The notes under the pieces are model-generated. The model was not told the origin of the DNA and did not search any database. It saw nothing but the letters and a program-made list of their open reading frames with translations. From positions 1 to 41,387 of the forward strand of contig NZ_PHRF01000113.1 in NCBI RefSeq assembly GCF_004151105.1: 41,387 bases of DNA. The letters are read 5' to 3'. Source of the stretch: Streptomyces sp. L-9-10 (GTDB taxonomy: Bacteria; Actinomycetota; Actinomycetes; Streptomycetales; Streptomycetaceae). Positions within the stretch are counted from its first letter, which is position 1. Each line of letters opens with the position of its first letter. Shown one piece after another: positions 34,226 through 41,387 of the stretch. Made by a program: the position numbers and the translations under genes.

Positions 34226-34549
34226 ATGCACATCAGGGGCGACCACGCCGAGCTGGTCGTCGGGGGCCGCCTCGACGTACGCAGCGCGGCGGACGCCCGT
34301 ACGGTCCTGCACTCGGCGGTCGACGACGGCGTCGGCGATCTGGTGCTCGACCTGACCGCACTGGACTCCTGGGACGCCACGGGACTCGGCGTCATCATGG
34401 GAGCCCACCGACGCGCGGGGCGGTGCGGCCGTAGGCTTGTGCTGCGCGGTGTCCCACCGCAGATGCAGCGACTGCTGGTGGCGACCCGATTGCACCGCAT
34501 TCTCGCCATCGAGGGTGGAATCGCCGCAGAATCGCTCCCTCGGGTCTGA
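34226..34549 (+). CDS. STAS-domain protein (anti-anti-sigma-like), phospho-serine missing
   Basis: 107 residues, a lone STAS domain like SpoIIAA/RsbV. ATG 34226 follows GGGGAG. The conserved loop that normally reads D-S-S/T-G-L-G reads D50-A51-T52-G-L-G: the residue phosphorylated by RsbW-type kinases (S58 of SpoIIAA) is alanine. The rest of the fold (VVGGRLDVRSAADAR, LVLDLTALD, GVIMGAHRRA) is well kept. It may be a constitutively active antagonist, or use T52, or be a structural partner. The downstream 860-residue P-loop protein on the same strand is 205 bp away; a GHKL kinase-like protein lies at 37.9-38.7 kb. Confidence 0.88.
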   Translation: MHIRGDHAELVVGGRLDVRSAADARTVLHSAVDDGVGDLVLDLTALDSWDATGLGVIMGAHRRAGRCGRRLVLRGVPPQMQRLLVATRLHRILAIEGGIAAESLPRV

Positions 34550-34754
34550 CCGTCCCACATCGCGCAATTCTCATGAGATCGTGATGTCTTGGACGGCGTG
34601 GTACCCCGGCTGGACGCGGATACCCTGCGGAGGTCTAGGGTTCGGCCGTCTGCCGATTGACTGACCCGTGGACGCAGACACCGGCACCAGAAGCGACAGA
34701 TGGGCGTGTGAGGCCGGGGGGCATCGCACGCCACGATCTGGGGAGCTTTCCACC

Positions 34755-37337
34755 ATGGACCCGATAGACCGGGGACCGGAAGAGTACGGTCACGACGAAC
34801 GCGCGGGTGAGAGCGCGGATTCGGCACGTCCGCCGGGCACCGAGATCGTGCCCGCGGCCCTGCCCGCGATCCCTTCCCACGCCGGCCCGGCGCACATCAC
34901 CCCTGCCCAGGTCACCCCGGCCCTCGCGCATCTCAAGGGCGCCGGTCCTGTGACCACCCCACCGCCCGTCCGCACCGTCCAGCTCATCTCCGGCGAATAC
35001 CTGCTGACCGTCAACCCCGTCGACGGCAGCGAGATCGAGCTCTGCCCGCCCGGCAGAGGGCCCGACGCCCCCACGCGGCGCACCGCCGCAGAACGCGCCG
35101 ATCTCCAGCGCGCGGGCCGGCCCTCCGTACCGCCGGGACCCGCCGCACCGCCCCTTCCGCTGCTGGAGCGTTCCGCGGAACGGGAGCGGCTGGCGGGGCT
35201 GCTGGGGCGCGGCAGGTCCGTACGTCTCACCGGCGCCCCCGGCTCGGGACGTACCGCACTGCTCGAAGCCGTCGCAGCGGACTGCGCGGATCTCGCGCCC
35301 GACGGGGTCGTACGCCTCTCCGGCCACCGGCGCACCACCACCGAGCTGTTGTACGAGCTGTACGCGGCCGTTCACCACTCCGCGCGCTGCCGCCCCGACC
35401 GCGCGGGACTGCTCGAACTGGTCCACGGCATCGGCGCGGTCGTCGTCCTGGACGATCTGGAACTGGGCGGTGAGGCGCTGGACGAACTCCTCGCCGCGAC
35501 GCCCGAATGCGCCTATCTGCTCGCCGCGGCCCCCGACACCGACCCGCCGTCCGCGGACGCGGGCCTGGAGGAGGTCGCGCTCGGCGGCCTCGGCCGCGGC
35601 TCCTCGCTGGAACTGCTGGAGCGCGTCGTCGAACGCCCCCTCACCGACGAGGAGGCGAACTGGGCGGGCGACCTCTGGTTCGAGTCCGAGGGCCTGCCCG
35701 TGCGCTTCGTCCAGGCGGGCGCTCTGCTGCGACAGCGCGACCAACTGCGCGGCAGCTCCGAGGCCTCCGACGAGTTCGAGCCCTTTGTCCGGCCCTTCGA
35801 GCGGGTCTCCGACGACACGCCGACGCTCACCGCCGGTACCCCCGACGGCTACGACATTCCGCTGCCCACCCTCGGCGAGGGCGCCGCGCCCGCGGTCCTG
35901 CTCGCCTCCCGGCTGAGCGAGGCCGCCCGCGCCACCCTGCGCTTCGCCGTCGCGCTCGGCGGCGAGGTCCCGCACCAGGCGCATCTGCCGGCCCTGGTGG
36001 GCGACACCCACGCGGACGCCGCGCTCGGCGAACTGATGAGCTGCGGCCTCCTCACCCCGGTCGGCGCGCGCTACCGGCTCGCCCCGGGCGTCGTCACGCA
36101 GTTGGAGGCGAAGGGGTACGCGGACGACGCCGTGGCCCACGCGCACACCGCCGCCCAGCACTACGCCTGGTGGGCGGCGCACCCGTCGGTCACCCCCGAA
36201 CGCGTCACCGCCGAGGCGGACGCCATCCTCGCGGCGATGGGTCCGCTGGTCCCGGGACAGGAGTCGGGACACCCGAGCGCGGCCGTCCTGCTGGCCCGCA
36301 GCGCCGCGCCCGCCTTCCTGGCGGGGCTCCACTGGGGCGCCTGGGAACGCGTCCTGCGGTCCGGCTCCGAGGCCGCCAGGATCGCCGGAGAGGTCGCGGA
36401 AGAGGCGTACTTCCACCACGAGTTGGGCGTCCTCGCGCTCTGCGTCGGAAACCTGGACCGGGCCCGCGCGGAGCTGGAGGCGTCGATCGGCATGCGCGGG
36501 GCCGTCGCCGACAAGGTCGGCACGGTCGCGGGACGCAGGGCGCTGGCACTGGTCACGGACCGCGAAACCGGCCGGCCGGGCACGTCCATGCCGCTGGCGT
36601 TGCCGCCGGGGGCGGGGCCGGGGTTCGGCCCCGAGGTGTCTTCGGCCCCGGCATCGGCTCCGGTCCCGGCCTCGTTCCCGGACGAGAACGTGACGCTGGT
36701 CACCCGGCACGAGTCCCCGGCGCCGGGTCCCGGACGCAGCACCGCTCCGGTGCCCGTGGCGCACCGCCGCCGCCCGGCGTTCGGTGCCCGCCGCAACCTG
36801 GTCGCGGCGGGAGCGGGCGCGGTGCTCGCGGCCGTCCTGGGCACGGTGGTGACGCTCGGCGCGACCTCGGGCAGCGACAACGCCCCTGCGGACGAGGTCC
36901 GTACGGGACAGTCCCCGGACGCCGACAACGGCGAGGGCGACCTGCCGGCCGATCAGCCCGTCGACGAGGCGCCCCCGAACCCGGACGTCCAACTCCCCGC
37001 GCCGAGCACCTCGGGAAGCGCCGTCCCCTCGGACAGCGCGAGCCCGTCCGACTCGGCGTCACCGTCGGGCACACCGTCGGACAGCGCGTCGTCCCCCGAC
37101 GACACCCCGTCGAAGCCGGGCAGCCCCTCCACGCCGCCGTCGAAGCCCCCGACCTCATCGAGCAAGCCACCGACGAGCCCGTCGACCCCGCCGTCGTCCC
37201 CGTCGTCCCCGTCACCGAGCGACGACCCGACGGAGGACCCCACGGGCACCCCGCCACCACCGTCGTCCCCACAGACGACGGTGAGCGGCCCCAACCCGTC
37301 GCTGTCCGAGACGTCCCCGGAGCCGACGGTCGCGTAG
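34755..37337 (+). CDS. Large membrane-anchored P-loop protein with Ser/Pro-rich tail
   Basis: 860 residues from ATG 34755 (GGGGAG upstream; an in-frame GTG at 34668 is weaker). Pro/Ala-rich N-terminus (1-70), a small strand-rich segment (~72-98), then an AAA/STAND-like ATPase (~135-300) with Walker A GAPGSGRT (160-167) and Walker B VVVLDD. The Walker lysine is Arg (R166). A helical region (~400-620) with TPR-like character follows, then a Pro/Ala linker, one hydrophobic segment (~680-700), and a ~150-residue tail of Ser, Pro, Thr and Asp, probably outside the cell and a possible O-mannosylation target. I do not know its function. As I recall, homologues keep this place beside the STAS gene in Streptomyces. 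Confidence 0.75.
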   Translation: MDPIDRGPEEYGHDERAGESADSARPPGTEIVPAALPAIPSHAGPAHITPAQVTPALAHLKGAGPVTTPPPVRTVQLISGEYLLTVNPVDGSEIELCPPGRGPDAPTRRTAAERADLQRAGRPSVPPGPAAPPLPLLERSAERERLAGLLGRGRSVRLTGAPGSGRTALLEAVAADCADLAPDGVVRLSGHRRTTTELLYELYAAVHHSARCRPDRAGLLELVHGIGAVVVLDDLELGGEALDELLAATPECAYLLAAAPDTDPPSADAGLEEVALGGLGRGSSLELLERVVERPLTDEEANWAGDLWFESEGLPVRFVQAGALLRQRDQLRGSSEASDEFEPFVRPFERVSDDTPTLTAGTPDGYDIPLPTLGEGAAPAVLLASRLSEAARATLRFAVALGGEVPHQAHLPALVGDTHADAALGELMSCGLLTPVGARYRLAPGVVTQLEAKGYADDAVAHAHTAAQHYAWWAAHPSVTPERVTAEADAILAAMGPLVPGQESGHPSAAVLLARSAAPAFLAGLHWGAWERVLRSGSEAARIAGEVAEEAYFHHELGVLALCVGNLDRARAELEASIGMRGAVADKVGTVAGRRALALVTDRETGRPGTSMPLALPPGAGPGFGPEVSSAPASAPVPASFPDENVTLVTRHESPAPGPGRSTAPVPVAHRRRPAFGARRNLVAAGAGAVLAAVLGTVVTLGATSGSDNAPADEVRTGQSPDADNGEGDLPADQPVDEAPPNPDVQLPAPSTSGSAVPSDSASPSDSASPSGTPSDSASSPDDTPSKPGSPSTPPSKPPTSSSKPPTSPSTPPSSPSSPSPSDDPTEDPTGTPPPPSSPQTTVSGPNPSLSETSPEPTVA

Positions 37338-37395
37338 CCGGGTGCGGTTCGGCTGGGGCCGGTGGTCGGGGTGCGGGTTGTCGCCGGGGTGCGCT

Positions 37396-37412
37396 CCGGG
37401 CCTCGCGCCCGG
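37396..37412. terminator. Small hairpin between convergent genes
   Basis: CCGGGC-CTCGC-GCCCGG in the 178-bp gap after the 860-residue P-loop gene. A modest stem; the gap shows no gene. Confidence 0.35.
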
Positions 37413-37515
37413 GACGGCATGCTGTGCTTTCCCCGGGGGACACCCCTGGACCCCCGTACGGCGCGCAGCTGCCCTGACGACGGTTCGGGCGTTCGCGCAC
37501 GCCACACATCACGCT

Positions 37516-37878
37516 CTACGTCCCGGACACGCCCCCTGCGCGACCCCCTTCACCGCCGCCACCGACGAACCGGCCGTGCGCGGGGGCGGCGGCACCGTCC
37601 CGCGCCGGCCCGCGGGTCACCCGCCAGAATCGGTGTGCCGTGAGTTGGTAGTACTCGTGGCCGGGGTTGTCGGCGGCGTGGTTCAGCGCCCACGCCTCGG
37701 TAATCCGCCGGACGTCGTCCACCGGGTCGGAGGTGTCGTGGCAGTCCTCGCACTCCACCATGAAGCGGGCCGCGGGCTTGTCGGAGCTGCTGTCCGATCG
37801 CAGTACCAGAGACCCGAGACAGTGGATCACCTTGGGCGGCCGAGGTTCTTCAAGCCGGGGTGTCACAGGTTGCCCCAT
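37516..37878 (-). CDS. Small DUF7848-like protein
   Basis: 120 residues from ATG 37878; its start overlaps the end of the preceding ATPase gene by 16 bp. The middle (~38-95) has a paired-cysteine segment, MVECEDCHDTSD, followed by a helix with ITEAWALNHAADNPGHEYY and a final FWRVTRGPA, the pattern of short Streptomyces DUF7848 proteins as I recall them. The last ~25 residues are Gly/Arg low complexity. A GTG four codons later (VTPRLEEP) is an alternative start. These proteins often sit beside XRE regulators and RsbW-like ATPases in actinobacteria; their function is unknown. Confidence 0.6.
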   Translation of the reverse strand: MGQPVTPRLEEPRPPKVIHCLGSLVLRSDSSSDKPAARFMVECEDCHDTSDPVDDVRRITEAWALNHAADNPGHEYYQLTAHRFWRVTRGPARDGAAAPAHGRFVGGGGEGGRAGGVSGT

Positions 37879-38726
37879 CCTTCCAAGACGCGCTGCATCA
37901 GTGCGGTCTCGACCCTCTCTTTGGCCGGCCCGTCCGGCACGCGCAGGCTGCCCGGCACACGATGCGGTAGAGGCGCGGATCCGGTGAACGGCTCTGGTTG
38001 AGGTGAAAGTGTCAGCTCAGCCCAGACGATCTTTCCTCCGGCTGGCGCCCCACAGGTGCCCCAGCGCTTGGCGAATCCCTCTACGAGACACAGGCCGCGG
38101 CCGATCTCGGCGTTCGTACTGGGCTCCTTCAGCATGGGGAGCGCCGGGCTGTCGTCCCAGACCTCGACAAGCACGCTGTCGTCAATGATCTGAAGCTGCA
38201 CCCCGATGATGTGCTTCGCCTCGGTGGCCTGAACAGCGTTCGTGACCAACTCGGAGGTCACGAGTAGGGCTTCGTCGAGGATGTGGGGCGCTCTCCACCA
38301 TCCCAGCATCACTTTGGTGAACGCCCGCGCGCAGCCCACTGCTGTGGGCAGCGCAACGAGTGTCAGCCGGTCCCAGGCCCGGAGCTGATCACTGGCTAGG
38401 CCGCGGTGTTCATCAAGCGTATGCACCTCGGTTGAGAAGCTGAATTCCAGCCGGTCCAACAACGCCCTCCGGAGCGCACCGTTCTCGCTGAGGTGCCCGA
38501 GGGACGGCAGGATCACGGTGCCCGCACCAGTGCATCTGAGTACGTCGACCATCTCGTTGAAGGCGTCGAGTGAGCCGCTGACGAATTCGTGGTAGATGCC
38601 GCCGAGATGGAGATCGTTGGCCTCGGCATAGCGCCGCAGGCTTCGCTCCACCTCGTATGCTTCCTGGCCGGTTACATCAGAGAAGACGCGCATATAGCCG
38701 TAGGCGAACTTCTTGTCGTCGTTCAC
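37863..38726 (-). CDS. Resolvase-like domain fused to an RsbW-type GHKL ATPase
   Basis: 287 residues from GTG 38726, which overlaps the upstream stop by 4 bp (GTGA). Residues ~8-105 look like the N-terminal domain of serine recombinases (YGYMRV start, SGSLDAF, TVILPSLGHL), but the catalytic serine of R-V-S is Phe (R-V-F) and the later catalytic Arg positions are not kept. Residues ~120-245 are an HATPase_c_2 domain: N box SELVTNAVQAT, G1 EVWDDSPAL, G2 GRGLCLVEGFAKRWG, and a GGKIVWAEL end strand, as in anti-sigma factor kinases. The tail (~245-287) is Pro-rich, then helical. The N-terminal half is paralogous to the 107-residue protein encoded just upstream. Confidence 0.8.
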   Translation of the reverse strand: MNDDKKFAYGYMRVFSDVTGQEAYEVERSLRRYAEANDLHLGGIYHEFVSGSLDAFNEMVDVLRCTGAGTVILPSLGHLSENGALRRALLDRLEFSFSTEVHTLDEHRGLASDQLRAWDRLTLVALPTAVGCARAFTKVMLGWWRAPHILDEALLVTSELVTNAVQATEAKHIIGVQLQIIDDSVLVEVWDDSPALPMLKEPSTNAEIGRGLCLVEGFAKRWGTCGAPAGGKIVWAELTLSPQPEPFTGSAPLPHRVPGSLRVPDGPAKERVETALMQRVLEGWGNL

Positions 38727-39046
38727 TGCTGTGCCCCCTGGATGATCCAGATCCGCGCGCCGATTTCCTGCTCGATGTGTTCTCGCATCGCTCTTTGCAG
38801 ACCGGGAAGCCGGGCGAAGTGCCAAAGAGACGGCACGATTACGTCGCGGATGCGGCTCGTTCTGAGTGCGTCCGTCAGGCTGTCGAAGGCAGGTTCGTTG
38901 GAGCGAAGCTGCTCGATGAAGACTCGCTCCAACGCGAAGCCCTCACGTTCGGCGTGCGCCGCCATCCCGCTTTGCAAGGTGTCGTCTTCGGGGCCGTATT
39001 CATCGGACGCGGCCAACCTCATATATCCATACATTCCAAGTCGCAT
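38723..39046 (-). CDS. Small stand-alone resolvase-like domain, probably non-catalytic
   Basis: 107 residues from ATG 39046; AGGAGG almost touches this start, so ATG 39034 (MYGYMRL) is a real alternative. The sequence follows a serine-recombinase N-terminal domain (YGYMRLA, FALERVFIEQLRSNEPAFDSL, DVIVPSLWHFARL) with no DNA-binding tail. R-V-S is replaced by R-L-A, so the nucleophile is missing. It aligns along its length with the first ~105 residues of the next protein, so the two arose by duplication. It is the first gene of a tightly overlapped unit and faces the divergent XRE gene. Confidence 0.75.
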   Translation of the reverse strand: MRLGMYGYMRLAASDEYGPEDDTLQSGMAAHAEREGFALERVFIEQLRSNEPAFDSLTDALRTSRIRDVIVPSLWHFARLPGLQRAMREHIEQEIGARIWIIQGAQQ

Positions 39047-39265
39047 CCATTCCTCCTGGTGGGGCGTGAGGACTCGACCGGCGATGGGTATCTACTGCGC
39101 CGTCGGTCGGCCCGATGGCGAGGAAACCGGTTTGACCTGGGGAAATCCACAGCACGATTGCCGCGCGAATGTCGCATCCACGCCGCATCCGACCGACTGG
39201 CCTGCGGAGACGTCACTCGATTGGCTAGGCTGTTTCCCGCCCCGCGTCAGTCGGAGGGATGGGCG
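39047..39265. promoter_or_regulatory. Divergent control region between the resolvase-like genes and the XRE gene
   Basis: 219 bp with no gene. It contains the palindrome AAACCGGTTT (39124-39133), a possible operator, and TAGGCT (39224-39229), a possible -10 for the XRE gene with a weak -35. Lower G/C than the core region. Confidence 0.45.
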
Positions 39266-40432
39266 ATGGCCGCGAAGCGGATACGGCTCGTTCAGCGTCG
39301 TAAATCGGCAGGCTTCACACAGGAGTCCCTTGCTGAATACCTGGGTGTCGAGCGTTCGACAGTGGGTCGCTGGGAGAGTGCTGAAACAGAGCCGCAGGCC
39401 TGGTTACGGCCGAAGATCGCTCGTGCGTTCCAAGTCAGCCGTGACGAACTACAAGCTGCTCTGGATGACGTGACGATCATTCAAGCGCAATCAAGCGAAC
39501 GTGTGAACTATGCGCTTGAAAACCCGGCTTCGGCCGATCTGCTGGTTGTCGCCTATCTGCACGAGCGCCTGCGACAGGTGGACGAATCCTACGATCAAGC
39601 GTCGTCCACCAGCTTGCTGGGGCCCGCCGGTGTCATTCACGGGCAAGTGAGGTTCCTCCGTGAGAACGCCGCCAATCCGCGCGTGCGTAGGGCTCTGTAT
39701 GAGGTGGAAGCAGACTCGGCAACGCTCATGGGGCAACTGGTCTGGGACGTCAGCCAACGACGCGACCACCGAGCATCGCTCGGCTACTTCGAGGAAGCGG
39801 TGAGCGCCGCGCGCCATGTGCGTGATCCCTCGATCGAGTCGTACGCCACGCTGCGCATGAGCTTCGTGGCCCTCTACGGCGAGAAGAAACCAGCACGGGG
39901 CGTGCTGCTTGCGCGGCAGGCTGCCGAAGTTGCCGAGCCGGCCAGCCCGTCCCTGACCGGGCTGAGCCTGTTGCACGTTGCCGAGGGGTACGCCATGACC
40001 GGCGCGCTCAAGGAGTGCGAGGACGCGCTGAGAAGGGCGGAGGCCCAGTTCGACCGCGTGAACGACGACGATGTGTCGGCCGAGTACTACACGATCAATG
40101 AGTTCAACCGGCTCGCTGGATCGTGCTATCTGTTCCTCGACCGACCGGAACTGGCCGAGCCGATCCTCCGCACGACCACCCATGCGCTGGTCTCCAAGAA
40201 GAAGAGCCAGGCTATCGCGCTCGGGAACCTGACACTCGCACTCCTCCGTCAAGGAAAGCTGGACGAGGCGGCCGGCGCCATGCATCGGACGATTGATGCC
40301 GTGGAACTGACGCGTGGCGGTGGAGGTCTTAATCTGGCGTTCTCGGCCGGTCGGGAGCTTCGACAGTGGAGGCGAGAGCCCTGGGCGCAGGACATCAACG
40401 ATCGTCTTCTCGCCCTGATGGCCGCGATGTGA
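39266..40432 (+). CDS. XRE-family HTH regulator with TPR domain; contains a TTA codon
   Basis: 388 residues from ATG 39266, with GGAGG eight bases upstream (an ATG at 39259 is out of frame). An N-terminal Cro/C1-type HTH (~4-62) reads LVQRRKSAGFTQESLAEYLGVERSTVGRWESAETEPQ in three adjoining parts. The rest (~90-385) is helical with TPR-like repeats, as in peptide- or ligand-sensing XRE regulators. Codon 47 is TTA (39404-39406), the rare leucine codon read by the bldA tRNA in Streptomyces; I saw no other in-frame TTA in the window. Third positions are less G/C-biased than in the core genes. Its gene ends 6 nt before the next. Confidence 0.88.
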   Translation: MAAKRIRLVQRRKSAGFTQESLAEYLGVERSTVGRWESAETEPQAWLRPKIARAFQVSRDELQAALDDVTIIQAQSSERVNYALENPASADLLVVAYLHERLRQVDESYDQASSTSLLGPAGVIHGQVRFLRENAANPRVRRALYEVEADSATLMGQLVWDVSQRRDHRASLGYFEEAVSAARHVRDPSIESYATLRMSFVALYGEKKPARGVLLARQAAEVAEPASPSLTGLSLLHVAEGYAMTGALKECEDALRRAEAQFDRVNDDDVSAEYYTINEFNRLAGSCYLFLDRPELAEPILRTTTHALVSKKKSQAIALGNLTLALLRQGKLDEAAGAMHRTIDAVELTRGGGGLNLAFSAGRELRQWRREPWAQDINDRLLALMAAM

Positions 40433-40438
40433 GGACAG

Positions 40439-41167
40439 GTGGAGCGCGTGCGGAGCATCGACCAAGCCAAGCAGGCCGTACGGGAGATGGTGTGGCGTCG
40501 TCTCATAGCCGGAGGCGGCGCCCCCGGGGACTCGTACGGCAAGATTCCCGGGTTCTTCGGCGCTGAAGCGACGGCGGAAGGGCTCGCCGAGCTGGACGTC
40601 TGGCAGCGAGCCGCCACCGTCAAGGCCAACCCTGACTATGCGCAGCTGCCGGTACGTGTCCGCGCGCTGAAGGATGGCAAGCGGGTCTATATGGCCGTGC
40701 CGAGGATGGCGACGCTCCAGCCGTTCTACCTGCTCGATCCCGGCTCCCTCGGAATCCCGGCCGAGGAGGCCGCCGGGAAACAGGGTGCGTCGCAGGTCGC
40801 TCGTCGCGTCGGCGTCGACGACATGCGGCCGATCGATGTGGTGGTGTGCGGCAGCGTCGCGGTCAACCGGTCGGGCGCGCGCATCGGCAAGGGGGCCGGT
40901 TACTCCGACCTTGAGGTGGCACTTCTGATCGAGGCGGGCCTGGTGACGGATCGAACGGTGATCGTCGCTCCGGTGCACGGGCTCCAGGTGATCGAGGAAG
41001 ACATCCCCGAGACGGAGCACGACTTCAGTGTCGACTACATCGTCACGCCCGACGAGGTGATCTCCTGCACCAGCCCTCGTCGGCCGCGTGGTCTCGTATG
41101 GGGCGACCTGACGACCGAGAAGATCGCGGCGATTCCGGTACTGGCAGAGCGGCAGCGCAGCCAGTAG
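40439..41167 (+). CDS. 5-formyltetrahydrofolate cyclo-ligase family protein (MTHFSD-like)
   Basis: 242 residues from GTG 40439, 6 nt after the XRE stop, with GAGGA as ribosome site; co-transcription is nearly certain. The family signature is present as RIGKGAGYSDLEVALL, which resembles the MTHFSD branch more than the classical GRGGGYYDR of 5-FTHF cyclo-ligase. Other features are a basic N-terminal helix, KIPGFFGAEATAEGLAELDVW, VKANPDYAQLPVR and VYMAVPRMATL. The classical enzyme converts 5-formyl-THF to methenyl-THF with ATP. Whether this branch does so is unknown; the pairing with an XRE regulator suggests a specialised role. Confidence 0.85.
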   Translation: MERVRSIDQAKQAVREMVWRRLIAGGGAPGDSYGKIPGFFGAEATAEGLAELDVWQRAATVKANPDYAQLPVRVRALKDGKRVYMAVPRMATLQPFYLLDPGSLGIPAEEAAGKQGASQVARRVGVDDMRPIDVVVCGSVAVNRSGARIGKGAGYSDLEVALLIEAGLVTDRTVIVAPVHGLQVIEEDIPETEHDFSVDYIVTPDEVISCTSPRRPRGLVWGDLTTEKIAAIPVLAERQRSQ

Positions 41168-41387
41168 TACGGCACCCGAGCGCCGACAGACCGATGGCCG
41201 GCGGCCCCGGCCCCCGGCCCAGCCACGACAACCGCACCCCCCGCCGCAGGCGCACCCCGCCGGATGGCGCACCGCACCCCGGACCACGACCCCCCCATTA
41301 CCTTTTTCGTGGTTCCGCAATGGGGCTCCCGGCCTCCGGGACCGGCATGACTGCTCCCCCCTGTTGAAGGTATGGCCCGGGGGGTGG
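41168..41387. other. Non-coding end of the window
   Basis: No gene is identifiable. A hairpin TCCCGG-CCT-CCGGGA (41327-41341) and a weak CCACG/CGTGG pair around 41284-41313 may end the XRE unit. A possible start codon at 41371 lies too close to the edge to judge. Confidence 0.4.

Noticed and set aside
37723..39046. Active serine integrase or IS/transposon at the accessory region
   Set aside because: Both resolvase-like domains lack the catalytic serine and any recombinase DNA-binding tail; I found no terminal inverted repeats, attachment-site duplication or tRNA gene nearby.
38657..39265. In-frame N-terminal extension of the XRE protein to 38657
   Set aside because: It would be antisense to the resolvase-like genes; ATG 39266 has a good ribosome site and begins exactly at the HTH domain.

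Overview
The window comes from a high-GC actinobacterium, almost certainly a Streptomyces. Codon third positions are nearly all G/C, GTG and TTG starts are common, and the gene order from lysA through the ATP synthase operon to a chitinase and a STAS protein is, as I remember it, the S. coelicolor SCO5352-SCO5387 neighbourhood. About 37 kb reads as conserved chromosomal core; the last ~4 kb (37.5-41.2 kb) is an accessory block with more A/T at third positions.

Layout. 1-5.5 kb: the end of an ArgS-related (NrtL-like) gene, then lysA, hom, thrC and thrB, which cover lysine, homoserine and threonine synthesis from aspartate. 5.5-13.5 kb: rho with a long leader and a strong terminator, an LCP cell-wall ligase, rpmE (L31), prfA (RF1), prmC (RF1 methylase), a Sua5-type tRNA threonylcarbamoyl-AMP synthase, and a phosphatase-fold protein whose nucleophilic Cys is Ser. 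13.5-16.7 kb: a repeat-filled spacer, a divergent SHMT (glyA) and a WecA/TagO-type polyprenyl-phosphate sugar-phosphate transferase. 16.7-24.8 kb: atpIBEFHAGDC, preceded by a near-perfect Rex-type operator and broken by hairpins before atpA and atpC. 24.9-30.8 kb: a DUF2550 membrane protein, chiC (CBM2-FnIII-GH18) with a textbook direct-repeat chitinase promoter, the chiR/chiS two-component pair, a membrane protein and a PduO-type cobalamin adenosyltransferase. 30.8-37.3 kb: an ABC-2 exporter with a divergent TetR gene, a 3-hydroxybutyryl-CoA dehydrogenase, a STAS protein without the usual phospho-serine, and an 860-residue membrane-anchored P-loop protein with a Ser/Pro tail.

Accessory block. 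Two divergent transcription units face away from a ~220-bp control region near 39.05-39.27 kb. The minus-strand unit has three overlapping genes: a 107-residue resolvase-like domain without catalytic serine, a second such domain fused to an RsbW-type GHKL ATPase, and a small DUF7848-like protein. The plus-strand unit encodes an XRE-type HTH-TPR regulator, whose gene holds the only in-frame TTA (bldA-type) codon I found in the window, followed 6 nt later by an MTHFSD-like member of the 5-formyltetrahydrofolate cyclo-ligase family. This is the best candidate here for an undescribed regulatory system; its function is not shown by the sequence.
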